DNA of 64,000 bases from Alligator mississippiensis (taxonomy: Eukaryota; Chordata; Crocodylia; Alligatoridae). This document shows, in pieces, positions 36,931 to 50,000 of this stretch. Position numbers and translations under genes: made by a program. Location: positions 70,149,895-70,213,894 of the forward strand of contig NC_081833.1 of the NCBI RefSeq assembly GCF_030867095.1, read 5' to 3'. Position 1 is the stretch's first letter; the number at the start of each line of letters is the position of its first letter. The notes under the pieces are model-generated. The model saw only the letters and a program-made list of their open reading frames with translations, was not told the origin of the DNA and did no database searches.

Positions 36931-39900
36931 AATCCTGTAGCATGACAAGTTTTACAGCATTCTCTATAACAAGAGTAAAACTGAACAGGGAAATAACTTT
37001 ACTACTTTTGCATTTGAAACAGCAAAAATTGTAGGGGCAGCCATAATATTAAACTTGGATATGGTGGGCCTGCAGATAAATGTTATGGATATATCTGTTA
37101 ATTCTAGACATTTGCTGTCATCTTTGTTGTGACCTGCAACATGGATGTGAATAAAGGGCCACTCATTTTTAACTGACCCAGAACAGGTGTTGGGATTATT
37201 TTGTTTTTGGATTATCCAGCTGTTGTTTTTACCTCTGCCCAATACTCTTCCATACATAAATGTGAGTAAGAACCCAGAGCTAATTGTTTTGTTAAGAAAG
37301 GTGACTGCTTCCACTGTTTAATTAGACAACTGTAATTTTTGCCTCTGAGACGCAGCTTGCTTTAATAATGACAGACTAAAAAGTTGTTAAAAATCACATC
37401 TGCTACAAAAACTGCATAGCACATTTTTTAACACTGGAAAGAGTGACAGTTTCAATCAAAATAACCCTGCATAAAGGAAAATAGGAATGGCTTTGTGTTT
37501 CATTTGATGCTGAATTGTTAACATAGATACTCAGCTGAAGAAATGGAAACATGTTTTCTTCTACTACATAGAGCCTTCTACTGTAGGTGTTCAGAGTTTG
37601 TCTTTTCTGTACTTTATTTCCGTTGTTTGCTTCATTTTTCTTGTTTTGTTTCAGATCACTTGCTTTAAACAGCATAATTTCAGGAGTGCATGCACATCCT
37701 GTCTAGGCTGTCCTAACTGCTGCCATGCAAGGTTGTTTTGGTGTTCAGGAATACAGATTTGTAGCCATTTTTCCCCCCAGTTCTTTCAATGCCAAGTGTC
37801 ACAATAGGATATGATGGTATTTTCATACTTCATTTGTCAGATAACAGCTTGCTTGTGGACGAATCTGATTCCCTCCCCATGGGGAGAATGATGTTTGTTT
37901 TATAAACATGGATCAAACTGTAAATGAGGGGACATTTACTAATGGTCTTTTTTTATTTTGAAATGGGGTCAGTCTGCGTAATTTAAATGGTTTATTTATT
38001 AGTGGCAATACTTGTAAAAATAAAATGAGAGATGATAAAATCGAAGAAAATATTCATGTTCTGATTTGTTAGGGAAAGGGACTTGATTATTTTCAGCACA
38101 AATGTAAAAAATGAAATTTCCAGTCCCTTTCCAGGGGCAGCCTTAACTGGACTTGTTTTTATCTTTTCTCTTCTCCAGTTTTGTCCCTGTTTCTTCCTTT
38201 TTTATTCTGTTTCTGATTCTGGTTTGAGTATGTTCTACCAGAGCTGGCACCTAGTGCAGAAGGTTTGAAATCATATGAGCACAAGTGGAAAATGTGAACA
38301 AAAGAAGAGGGTAAAATAAACAGATCATGGATGATCCTTGTAGAAAGATAAGGCATAATTGCCACCATGAAGTTACTTCCTATTATTCTTCAGGAGAGCG
38401 GCGTGGTGGGGGGGTGGATTTTTGCACACACTTAATTTTTAGTTTCATTTTTGCTGTCTGATTGGGGCTGGTTTTGTTCCATTATGACCGTATATAACTA
38501 GGAATAATCCTGAGGACAACCTGGAGCTCTTTGTATCACTTTTACATGCAAGAATTACCTATGGAGGCAGTACTTGGCTAGCAAAACATCTATTAAAACA
38601 AGGATTTAAAACAAATCCTACATACACTTGAGGAACTGGTGAATTGCATCCATGTCTTTTGCCTAGCTGCATGATAAGGCACAACTAAGATTAAAGTGAA
38701 GTAGATATTGGTGAGACTTCTTAAAATTTGGGCAGAGGAAGCAGAGATTGGGTTTCTTTTCAGTATTGGAAAATGCAACTATTGTGTTGCAAGATTTATT
38801 TAAATATTTTGTTCTGGTTTTCTTTTTTGTCTTAAAAACAGGGCAAAAATTATCATTAAGTAAGATTTTTTTTATTTGCTTCAGATCACGATCCCGTTAG
38901 GTTTAAAAAAAATTTTTTAAATGCCTGCTGTTTAAAATCAACTTTCCCTTGGAAAAACATATAGATCAAAGGGGAGCTATTATGCAAACGTAAAGATTTC
39001 ATAACACCCTTAAAAATAGAACAAATTAGAGGATTTTTGAAACACAAACATTAGCAGTTCTCTGGTTTCTAACTAAAATAATAATAACAAAGTTTCCTAA
39101 ATGAGAATCTGTTTTTGACATAAACAGTGTGGAGTCAACCAGTGTTGACTCCTTTTCATCCACCAGTAGTAGTTGGTCACCTGATATCCACGAGACTCTC
39201 TGAACGTGAGAAAACAACGCTGGATTTGGCCCTAGATTAGTCCAGACATACCATATAGAGGGACTTACTACAAAGAAACCACATAATTTCTTACTGCAAC
39301 TTATTGTTCTCCTTTGGTAACACACCAATACATAGGTTCCATGTGTATCTATGGTTGTATGTTTTATCTGTCATGTAACATGCAAAAGCCCTTTGTCATC
39401 CATCATGATAACTTTATCAAGTGCACTAACAATTATTTAACTATGGAATTTGTGTATAACCCTTGGTAACTTTTAAGTCTGCAAATTTTGCCCCAAACAT
39501 TACATTTTTGCTATACTGTTCAAGTTTTAGCTCTGTATTTCAACTAGAATTAAAACATGTATGCGCTAACCCCCCTCACCTCCCAGCCCCTCTGCTTCTG
39601 GCTGTTCTGTAAATGTCTTGATAAACGAGCCAGTTTTATTACTGTCTAAGCCCATAACTGCATTTACAGAAATGTCAATTTTAGGGGTGGGGCGGGGAGG
39701 TTTGCTAGGTTATTTATTTTTTTTATAATTGCTCCACTTTTATTATGCATTATTTTGGGGATAGTTTGCTCGGTCAAAAAGCCTGATGTATCCAAGCAAT
39801 GTTGTAAATTACTATACTTTTGGTAAAATGACACCAGCAGGGTAAAAATCCATGTAATAGATTTTACTGTTTGTGTCGTGTGTGAGAGATGCTGTAAATT

Positions 39901-40104
39901 CCATTTTGTTTGATCCGTCTTATTTGACATTGGAAGGAAGATGCAGTGTTGGTCACCACATGACAGGACCCGTGAGGAATCCTCAAGTTGCCTCGTACTC
40001 TGTAAAAATCCGATTCTAGGGCATGCTGGGAATTGAAGTAATTTGTCAGCATCTCTCAGGATCAAGCCCTTGAGGAATTAAGAGATCATCATCATCTTTC
40101 TTTA

Positions 40105-40160
40105 GGAACGTTGTAGCTAGTGATGGAAAAAGCCTATTAGATCATTTAGTGCAAGCTATG
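40105..40160 (-). mobile_element. Diverged CR1 tail fragment
   Basis: GATGGAAAAAGCCTATTAGA followed by TCATTTAGTGCAA looks like a decayed reverse copy of the CR1 end (GCTGGAAGGGACCT, GAGATCATCTAGTCCAA). The match is weak. Confidence 0.4.
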
Positions 40161-41699
40161 GTCCCTTGGTAGAGTATATATTAAAAAGATATTATTGGGC
40201 AAAAGGCTAGCCTGTAAGAGCAAGGCATAGTGTTGGCATGATGATCTTCATGGGTTTACAGGCTGGACGAGTGAGAAGACACGGGCTGAAATCTTGGCCC
40301 TACTAATGTCATTAGCAAAAGGTCAATTGATTTTGCTGTGTCCAGACTTGCACTTGCTTTAGTGGAAGAAAAAGATACCCAATTGAATAAAACTGGGAGA
40401 GATTCTGGAAACCATATTTAACAGTTAAGTTCATCTATGTTTAATCTGTTTGTTGTTATGAAATCTTCAAATATGAGGTGAGGGTGCTATCTTTCATGTC
40501 TCTAAGCAAACCTCGGTTAGGACTATAGAAAGATTAAAATCTTACTTGGGGTAATAAGTTAGAAAGATGTACCATAACTGTTTTAAGTAATTGGACCCCT
40601 TAAGGATAATTAGACATGTGTAGAATAAACATAATGGTTGAGAAACCAGACTGTGGCTTGTTTGTTAATGTTGGAGCATTACCAGTTACGTCAGTTCTGT
40701 CCTGTGGATGTGCGTGATTATCTTTATAGCTCTGTAGTGTATAATTCTATATACATTTACACGTTTGTATATCTCTAGATGAGTGGTATGTAAACACATG
40801 CATGTTATATGCCTAGAACATGTGTGCACATGCTCACTCACAATAGACTCTTCAGGATTTGGCTGCTTGACACAAGACTTCAGAGTGTAGATACCAAGAA
40901 GGGAGGAATAGAATCCGTTTGAAAAGAACAGTTTGTACCTGAACACTTCTTGACCAGTAAAACTTTAACTCTAGCCTGGAGAGAATGGCGTGAAAACATG
41001 AACCCTAAAGTCTCAAAAACCTGATGTCAAATAAAAAAGGCTCCAGTTTTATTGGCTTCATAAACCATGAGTGTTTAGAATCAATCTAGGGGGTTTTTTT
41101 TGAGATCTGACTCATGACTCATACATGGTAGAGTTTCTGGCTGCCACAGTGCCTTGACTATTTTGCTGCCTTGACTAGTTTGTGTTCAGCATGGGTGTGC
41201 AGCTCGCAGGGCACTTCCCAGGATTTGGGGAGCTGCAGTAATTGATAATGGACCACACACAGCCTGGCTCAGATTGAGGGCCAGGTTGCTCATAACCTTC
41301 TCTTGCATTGCAGACCTAGGAAGGAAGACCAAGAAACCCTTGCCCCAGGGTTAATCCAAACAGCCTTCAGCCTTTGGCTCCAGCAGTGAGTGGTGCTGCC
41401 AGGAAAAATTGCATCCCTAAAGAGACAGGGAGAAGATGGGGTCCTGGCCCCTCTCATGACCCTCCCTACCCAAATAGGTACAGTAGAGCCAGCACCGAGG
41501 AGGTGCAGGTGCATTTTGGTGTAGTGGATTACATTTCATTACTCCAAGACCTTTGGGCCAAAGCTTAATAAGGGGAAGAGTCAAGTCCTGAGATTTTTTT
41601 GTTAGTGCTCCACCCAAAAAAACTAAGAATTTCGGGGCACAGAAAGCAAGATGGCTGAGCAATATCCCCCAGGGAGCCTTGTGTTTTTACTATATGATT

Positions 41700-41736
41700 G
41701 GGGACAGGGTGGGGAGGGGAGGGGAGGTGGCGGGGA
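41700..41736 (+). other. G-rich tract with strong G-quadruplex pattern
   Basis: Six runs of three or four G occur in 37 bases with one-base to seven-base loops (GGGG, GGG, GGGG, GGGG, GGGG, then GGGG). On the plus strand, the sense strand of CMIP, it could fold in DNA and in the pre-mRNA. The pattern is seen; folding is inferred. Confidence 0.6.
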
Positions 41737-42337
41737 AAGCAGAGCAAAGACATGAAGTTTGCACCAGCATTTGATTTGGTGAAATGGGATATGGGCTCTT
41801 CTTGAATGACTCTGGGTCACCCTGTTCATGGAGAATGACTGGAAAGGTCCTTGCCAGCAGCAGCCTCCTTACCCTTCTTTTTTCAGCCCCTTCTTGTTTT
41901 GCCCTCTCTTTGTTCTAGCTTGCATTTTTAGAAAGGGCACGCTACTAGTTGAAAATACACACTTGTGTTTGCCCTTGCATGCTTGCATAAAAATATATCC
42001 TGGATCTTTGCTACTCTGTCTAATGAACACCAGCAGTGTGGGTCTCAAAGATATAACTGTTCCCAAGCTTCTCGCAGCATAGGAAGGTGGTGTAGCCTGC
42101 TTCATTCTGTGCATGCAGCCTTCTTGTCTAATTAAGCTGGGGTCAGCGGGGTGAGGCAATGGCCCTGCTTCCTTTTTGTGGGATCCATCATTGCATTGAG
42201 GCCCAGTTGCAGTGTGCATGCAAATTGAAGTCTTGCTGGATTCTCTCCTTGTGGACTTGCACTAGTCCCAAGTAAATACGTCATTTACCTTTTCCTTATT
42301 AATACTTTTTGCTTATCAATCAGTGTGGACAGTGAAT

Positions 42338-42458
42338 CTAGCCGAGGAAGAAGGGTGTTTGTACCCAAAAGTTTGCAAAGAATTTTTCAAACTATTTTAG
42401 TTGATCTAATAAAAGATATTGGATTTACCCAAAGAATCTTGTCTGCCAGTAAGATTTT
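42338..42458 (+). mobile_element. Penelope-like tail fragment with hammerhead-like hairpin
   Basis: The order is CCGAGGAAGAAGGG, hairpin GGGTGTTTGTACCC (42353-42366), AAAAGTTTGC, then TTGATCTAATAAAAGATATT and AAAGAATCTTGTCTGCC. The TCTAATAAAAGATAT block has a counterpart in the element at 31.6 kb (minus strand TCTCATAAAAGGTATC), so the two are related copies in opposite orientation. The ribozyme core is broken (U to C in CUGA, extra bases before the hairpin, GAAA changed to AAAA). Confidence 0.5.
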
Positions 42459-43496
42459 TATTTTGTGCCATCCCCTAGAACTCTCATTTTGCCAGTTATT
42501 TTAGTGTTATCAGTGATCACAAGTGTTGCAGTATTTTAAAACCCTAGGTGCTGGAATCACAAGATCGCATGTAATTGTTTTTCCATTAAAATAAATAGGG
42601 AGTAGTTTCTAGTCCTCATGAGCATGGAGAAAAGCTGGAAAATGTGGGAGGCTCAAACTGGCAGGCATGTGAAGAGAGAACCCAATGTTAATTATTATAG
42701 TTTGAAACTTGTGACGTTTAATCCAATCTTGTGACTTTTTTGGGACCAGACTCGGGTTTCTTGAACATTTGGGGCTGACGGTAAGGGATTCTGTTGCTTG
42801 GTTTTCTAGCACTTGAGGGAAGGTTGAAAGTCCTAAAAACAAAACAAAATTGTATTTCTTTTGCAATGTTAAAAGCAAAACTTGAGACGGTTTTATAAAC
42901 CCTAGTACACCCAGAAACAATGTTTACAAAGGTGTTACAGATGACTCGGTAAACATTGCCTGAAGGAAAATGAGACTAATAAACACCACTGATGATTGTA
43001 TTTTAGAATACAGGAGTTTTTATTTTTCTCACACTTCAGTGGAATCAAAACTTGCAGAAAGACTACTTGAAATAAGAATTATTCTTTGTTCTGTAGCTGT
43101 AGAAGTGAAGTCAGTTGTACATGCCCATAAAGAATGTGAGTGTGCATGTGTGAATTTGACCTATGCATTTTATGCGATAGGTTTTCCAAACTTCAGCAGA
43201 CAATCTCATTTGTAAAAACATTTTAAATTTGGATTTAGTTACTTTAATTGCACGCACACATCAGATAACTGAATGTGCAAATAGACTTTTGGTTCATTTT
43301 TTTTTTTCTCGCCCAATTTTTTGACCAGTGTGATTTCAGAAAGTAGTTTTTAAATCAAATGGAGCAGATTAATATTGACACCAAAGCAGGATGTTACTAG
43401 CACTATTCATATAGTAGTCTTTCCTTTCTTCCACCCTTCATTTTGTTTTAGAATGTAAGACTTCGGGGTCAGGAGGGGTGTGTGTGTGGGGGGGTA

Positions 43497-44600
43497 CAGG
43501 GTAGATAAAAATCAACAATTTTTTAAAATTAAAAAATCAGAATATTTTAATTAGATTTTTTGATTGAATAATATTTATTTTTTTTGTTAAGATGCTTTTA
43601 AAAAATATACCTATATAAAGATAGTTTTAATTTAAGAAATGTTAAAGCTCAAAGATATCATCATGTAATGGGGATTATAACTTCTAATTATATATTGAGA
43701 CAATATATTAATGTAACCTTTTTAGAAAAGTTTTATAAATAGGTCACAACAGGCCATGGACTGTATTAGGGGCCCAATTTTATGGGATTCCCAGAGGCTT
43801 CTCTGTAGATTAGTGAAGAGTAAAGAAAACCACTACCCAATGGGACTCAGTACTCAGTCTAAAAGATGCCATTAAGCTCTGAGTACTGAGCTTGTCTTTC
43901 TTTTCCAGTCTATGAATAAACAGGAAGAGAAAGGTGAAGACTGAGTTTGCTGCATAACCCACTATTTTAAGTTTCTCGTGTTGACCTGGCTGCAATAATC
44001 TATTTAATTAAAAAAAAAAAAACCCAACAAAAAACAACAGCAAAACCCCACGTTTTACATTTATAACTAAAATAGTTAAAAATTCAAAAATACATATGCT
44101 TGTTTTGTTAAAATAATTATTTTGTTGAAGAAAAATATCCAAAATACATAAGTTTGTTGTTTTAATTAAATAAAACAGTTTAAATGGCTGTTTGTTTTTG
44201 GTGATGATTGTTGTTGTCCACCTAATATAGCATGGCAGAAATATCCTTGTAGTGGATTAATGTAGTGAATTGGAGATAGTTCACCTCCCAGTGACCTCGC
44301 AAGTATCTGCTTCAATTAGGTTTGGTAAATAAAATAACCAAATCATAATTCAGTTTTCTGATGTAGCTGCAAAATTAATCTGAAAAAAATATCAAAATAA
44401 ATCATTGCTTTAAAATGCATAGTGTGTACCTTCTAAAAATGAAACCTACATCTATCTCTGAGTTGAGTAATACGTATTCAGGTTATATTAAACAACAAGA
44501 ATGTACTTTTTGTAGAAAACACTGATTTAAGTCGAGGCTTCCTGACCAGTGATTTAAATCATGTTTTAAATCTATTTGCTTTTAAATCAAATCCACCCTG
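43497..44600. mobile_element. hAT-like non-autonomous element of about 1.1 kb
   Basis: The segment starts CAGGGTAGATAAAAATCA and ends AAATCAAATCCACCCTG, whose reverse complement is CAGGGTGGATTTGATTT, so both ends read CAGGGTRGAT. Flanks GGGGGGTA (43489-43496) and GTGTGGTA (44601-44608) agree at 6 of 8 bases, in line with an aged 8-base hAT target duplication. The interior is very AT-rich, with repeated TTTAAATCA-type words near both ends, and has no transposase frame. Confidence 0.65.
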
Positions 44601-44608
44601 GTGTGGTA

Positions 44609-45643
44609 CCTTGTGCAGTGATTCTCCTTACCGCTGGGGCTTGCTTCTTCCATTGTGATAGTTAGACTATTTTGTCTTACCAGACCATCCTACATCTCTG
44701 CAAGCACCGGAATTGAGGCTAAATTTATAAATCACTTTGAACCGTCTCTGTATGAAACTGTCAATTTATACGAAGATGTGACAGCTTTTTAATGGGTTAT
44801 TTCTGCAATACACTGAATGGAGTTGAGTGTTGTTTAATTAATACAAGATTTATGTTTTCTGTAAAATGTAGGAATAACAGCTTCTCCTTGGCTTTCTGTA
44901 AACACAAAAAGAAACATTATTTTGGTTGTTTCTTATAAAGAAAAGAGCCTGGTGAAAATGTTTTTTGATAATGCATAATTATTCCACGTTGTGCTTCAAA
45001 TAGACACAGAAAGAAAAATCTTGCCTTCTAACATCATGGTTGTCTGAAGATCTGAGAGGGGCTTGTACATCTAGAAAGTATTGATAAGCCCTCTTTATAG
45101 ATCAGTTTTTAGGTGCCTGTTTTGGGATTCCAGCAGCCTCATTTTCAGAAGAGCCATATGCATGCATGGTTCCAGTTGGATGCATCTCAAGTTGGACACC
45201 AGCATCAGTAGACTGTTTTGATAATATTGGCAAAAGTGCCTTGGCAGAAGGTTCACAGTAAATCAGTGGGAGCTCTGGGGCAGAATCCAGGCTTCTTGGC
45301 TCACAGGGCTTTGCTCTGTCCACTAGTTGAGATGGCTGCTTCTGACTCTGCTAGTTAATACTCCTCACGACCGTTGTAAATCTCATTTAGATCCAGTGAG
45401 GCTGTGCGCTGTATCTGATAGCAGATCTGGCCCATCATTCTGCACTTCTTAGCACTTTTTAATCTTTCTACAAAATGTAGAAAACAAAAAAAATCACTGT
45501 CAGGGAGCCAGGTGCTAATCGGTTTAAGGCTTTTCCTTTTTGTTGTGTGTGTTTTATAGTTTCTCTTTATAGACCATTCTGACAATGTACCAATTTGCTC
45601 TTGCTGTGGAGCTTGTCAGGATCAATTCCAAACCCAGATAATA
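44609..45643. other. Intron 1 sequence, includes a MIR fragment
   Basis: No exon is seen. The only recognisable item is the MIR-like piece at 45222-45345. The remainder is AT-rich unique sequence. Confidence 0.55.
45222..45345 (+). mobile_element. MIR SINE fragment
   Basis: CTCTGGGGCAGAATCCAGGC, TTCTTGGCTCACAGGGCTTT and GCTCTGTCCACTAGTTGAGA follow the reptile/bird MIR order (GCAGAGCTGGGAATAGAACCC, AGGAGTCCTGGCTCCCAG, CCTGCTCTAACCACTAGACC). Confidence 0.55.
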
Positions 45644-46080
45644 GGGCTGTGTCCAGACGTGCAGGAGCATGCGTTTGCAGTGGCACAAATATTAGCGGCA
45701 CAAATTTGTGCTGCTACTTTATGCCTTGGCACGCGGCACGTGTGCTTTGCTGAGAATGCATTGTCTTGCTTTGGCTCTTGCCCAGCTCCTCCTGGCTCCT
45801 GGTGTGCTGGAGCAGCAGGGGCACAAGTGGAGCGGTAGAGATGCTCTGGCCAGCAGCCAGAGCATCTCACTGGAGGAACAAGCCCCCATTTGTTCCGGCA
45901 CATACTACTTTTTGCATGTTCTGCGCTGCTATTTTTCCCAGTGCTTTTTTGTTTTTTTGCTACCAGGAAAACCCAGTAGAAAATGTTGCCCCCACACTGC
46001 AAATTTGCAACAAGGGGCATATTTTAATGATCCATGTATGCAGTTTGTGGCACAACATGCCTGGATGTGGGGACGTGGCC
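45644..46080. mobile_element. Inverted-repeat DNA element (MITE), family unknown, with central palindrome
   Basis: The left end GGGCTGTGTCCAGACGTGCA and the reverse complement of the right end, GGCCACGTCCCCACATCCAG, match at most positions over about 22 bases. A perfect 11-base palindrome with a 5-base loop (GATGCTCTGGC, loop CAGCA, GCCAGAGCATC) lies near the middle at 45840-45866. No clear target duplication was found. The unusual base composition (richer in GC than the flanks) also marks it as inserted. Confidence 0.55.
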
Positions 46081-46872
46081 TAAGTCGGTGACACTTTGAC
46101 TACATTGGACCTTTTCTAAAGCTCACTTTTCAAGAGAGATCTTGCTTTGTTACAGAAACAGGGTCCTATGGCCCATCTTTGCAAAAGGATCAGAATTGTC
46201 TCCCTACATTTAATATACAAACACTAGGATAGAAGCTCCTTGGGAAGAATATCATGGAAGCCACAGAGCACTGCATTTTCTCCATGCTGCGGCATGAGCT
46301 TATAAGAAGGCAGGAAACCAACAACATAAGCTTGTGTGAACTCTGACATCTGAGAGCTGTGTCCTCAGCTGGTGGAAGCTCATGTGGGTTCATTGGCTTC
46401 CCAGTAGCTATGTGGTGTTCCCAGCTGAGGATAAACACCTTGGGGTGGGGTTGTTCTTGGCAGCATGGATATATTGTTATACACAGAGGTTTCTTTGCAC
46501 TGGCTCGTGGAGTACCAGGGTAGGAAAGTTGGTGCTTCTGGCTCAGACTATTTGCATAGACATCTTGGCTCTGAGAGAGAAAAGAGAGAGAGAGAATGGT
46601 AACTGAATACAAAAAGGCCCAGTGAGCCCTAAGGGCTGCAGCTATTACCTTAACTTTAGTTTGGGAATAGGAGTTGAAAACTTCTAAACCCGGGTTGACA
46701 ACTTTTAGAGGGGAAGTGAGGATTGTTACCAGTTGCAGTCTGCCCCTACGTAAGTTTAGTGACCTTTGTCTGTTACTCAGTAGTCAAATATCTTGAAGTT
46801 GTCTAGGCACTGCAAGGTGACTATGGGCAGTGAGATAACAGGCTTCCCAGAGAGGACTCCAGATGTTATGTA

Positions 46873-47043
46873 CAGTAATCTCTGGTTAATTTGCCTGTGG
46901 GATAACTTGCCTCGGTTTTAATTTGCCCCAGTTTCTGTTCTCTGCCAGCACCTCCCCCGACTCTCTGGCCTTATAATTGTACTGGATAATTCACCATTAT
47001 TTGAATTTCCTTTTTAGAGTGACAAATAAACTAGAGTTTACTG
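46873..47043. mobile_element. Short Tigger/pogo-like MITE
   Basis: The left end CAGTAATCTCTGGTTAATTT and the inverted right end CAGTAAACTCTAGTTTATTT are near-identical and match the Tigger/pogo terminal pattern (CAGTAAACTCTNGTTA). TA precedes the left end (46871-46872); the matching TA on the right appears mutated to GA. At 171 bases it has no coding capacity. Confidence 0.7.
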
Positions 47044-50000
47044 GATTTCCCTTTGTTTTCATGCACCTCGGTAGAAACCTGCAGGGTCACTGATGAAGCT
47101 GTTGGCTGAGGCAGAGGGGCCAGTGATATGATTACCTGCTTATACAAGGGAAAGCTTCCATCCTATTTTCCTGCTGGGTGGTGGCATTCCTTCATTTGGA
47201 GAAGCAGATGCCGTTTGCACATTAAAAAGGGATGAGTAGTGTTAGTTTGAGCTGTGTTATTTTTTTTCCAGTTTGTGTGGAAAATGAGGTACTGTGATGA
47301 AAGGTGCAAATAATTAATCATTTTATTGTTTCTGTTTTCCTCTGACTGTCCATGGCTCTGTCTCTCTTTTCAAGTTCTCTAATTTATCTTTCGCTACAAC
47401 TGTGATGATTTGCAAGGGAAGTTTGGAGTTGAAATAAAGAGTTGCTTGGTTTCCAGAAATACAATACAGACTCTTCCTTTTCTCCCAGAAGAACAAATGG
47501 TTTGTGTGGAGTCCTGCACTGAAAGATCGTGTGTCTGGTTTGTAACCAAATAACGTGAACATTTAGAAAAATGTCAAACATCTGCTGGAAAAGAATTCTG
47601 CTGCTGAAGGTGAAAATACAGATGCAGCCGAAGAGTCTATAGTTTGACTGAAAACACATTTTGTAAGGTCAGAAACCGCCTCTTGGATGATTGTTTTACG
47701 CTTCACCAAACGTATGAATTAAAAAATCAGACACGGAAATGAAATCCATTGTACTTGCCTCCAGCTCTGTACTAGATGCTGACTTAATCCCTGAAGGTAA
47801 GGGGAGTGGTAGTGCTCAAAACTTTTTGCTTTTGGAGCCCAGCATTTATTTGCTAACTTGAATGGTGAGAGCACCTTCTTATTCTCACTTTTATCCACTG
47901 GAATATTGTTGGCATCTAAATGCTAACTACAGCCATTTTTTGTTGCTCTTTTTCTCTGGCATAGCTCAAAATGGTTTACAACAGATTAGACAGAACCCCT
48001 TTCTCATGTCCTTGCTAGTGCGGGACGTAAGGCTGGATCCTTTTCAGGTTAATGTGTTTAAGTTGCATGAAGCCAAGCAATGTGAGTGGGGTATGACTTA
48101 AGCTGTTCTGTAGTAGAGACGCAGACACAAGGGGAAAAAAACAAGTTCACCTGGCCAAATACAGCTTTACAAGACATGTTCTGTCTTGGTGTAAAGCAGT
48201 GTTGCTCCTCCATCACCTTGAATTAAGCTTATTTACCCCAATCATGTAAATGGGCTGTGAGTTAACCATTGGGTTAATATTTTCTTTAAATGGAAATGAA
48301 TGTTGTTTGAATTGGTCTGCGGCATGCTCATGATTCAAGAGCCTTCCTCCTGGTCTTCAGACAAAGTTTTTTAAAAACTTAATCTACAGCATGGTGTAAT
48401 TTACAGTTTTCTGGAGTGAGACAGTTTAGGTGGGGCCTGTGTCTTGGCTCTCAGCTTATTGTATTTCTGGTTAATGAATATTTGTTCTTGATTTATTTAT
48501 TTGTGCTTAAATTTAGTAACTTACCCATATTTCTTACTGGCTGCAGATTTCTCATCATCAGGGGCGTTTTTCGCCCTCACTGTTTGGAGGCAAGATAGAG
48601 ATGCAGTATTTTGCTATATTAATCTTTTTTTGGTAGGGGATTGGTTGTGGTTTTGTTTGGTTTGGTTTCTTTTTGGAGGATGCTTCTTTCTTTGCCTGTC
48701 AACTTCTATCTGCAAAGAAGTGGGGGAAATAAACAGCTCTGTGTAGTGTTCTGATCGTACAGTTCATACCCGCAGGTCTTGTGAGCTGCTGTCTTGAGAC
48801 TCTCCTTAGTGATCTGCAACTCTAGTAGTGCTTAGATTTCACATTACTAGATTCTTTCTGCATTTGTAAGACAAACCTGTACAAACAGCGTTGTCTGTTA
48901 CCAAACACTGTAAAGTTTTCCCATTTTGTTTCCTGTTTTCACAGCACATGCTTGTGAAAAGACCTTGCCATATTTGCACTGCAGCTAACGCTAGCATCAG
49001 TGTATTCAGGGTTAGCTACGGTGTGTTCCAGGACCCAGTGACCTGAGTTTCTTTTCAGGGTGTGCCATTACTCTTTGTGTATGGTAAGACTGACTTCAGA
49101 AAGAATTTGTGTGTGTAAAAGTGAAAGCACAGTTTTAATCGTGTAGTCAGGAGCTTGTGAATTAAGCCAGGCAGTAACCTAGTGATCTGTATGAGGCATA
49201 GGTTGGATATGTGCCCAGCGTGCAGATTAACATGCAAAGACTATAAAGATGTGGGGTGACAATCTTTATTTGGCCACATGGGGATGATCTCCATGAACCC
49301 ATGTGGAATGGGAGCGGGAGTCTCCAAACAACCCCTTTGGACAGCATTGCATATGAACCACAGTACACAGGGATGAGGCCCCTGTGCTATTGTGAATAGA
49401 TAGTTGATTATTCAGTTTTTAATCAGCATAATGTTTCATTTTGTGTTCTTCCCTAGACTGGCACAAGCAAGGTGATGCTTCTGTGGCTTGGTGCTGTAAT
49501 TTGTATGATTTTTGGGCTGTTCTGTTTTGTGCTTAGATGTGCTCTTGCCCTCCTTTGGACAAATGTCTCCCATTACTAACATGACAGCAAGCAGGGGCTT
49601 TGTAGGCAGTTCATTAGAACCATATCATTTGATGTAAGCTTGCCAGAAGAACAGGATCCTTTTCCTCCATAAATAGAGAGCTACTGAATTTGGGGAGGCT
49701 GCCCCCTGATTTTCTGGTCCGAGCAGGCACCGTTTTTGCAGCAGTGTGTGGGCTGGGGGTCACGCCTCTAACTGGCTGAGGGGCCCTGGAACTCCCTCCT
49801 CTCCCCTGGAAATAGACAGATGGCCACCCATCAATCTCTAAGGAGGGGTGGGACTTCTGGCGCACCTTGGCCAGAGGTGTGGGGGGGGCCTGCCATGCTC
49901 TGCCACACACATCTCTTCCCACCTACCTCTGCCTTGTTCTTCAGGATGCCAGGGCTTTCTGCCCTTTTCTGTTTTTGCAGCACTCTTCCTTGCCCCCACC

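Larger units (their letters stand above)
34216..42330. other. Intron 1 sequence, mostly unique
   Basis: The sequence is AT-rich, with long T-rich stretches, and carries no recognisable exon. It holds a G10 run (34737-34746), a polyC-polyA tract (35935-35976), a short MIR/L2 piece (36870-36930), a CR1-like fragment (40105-40160) and a G-rich tract (41700-41736). Apart from those I see nothing. Confidence 0.6.
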
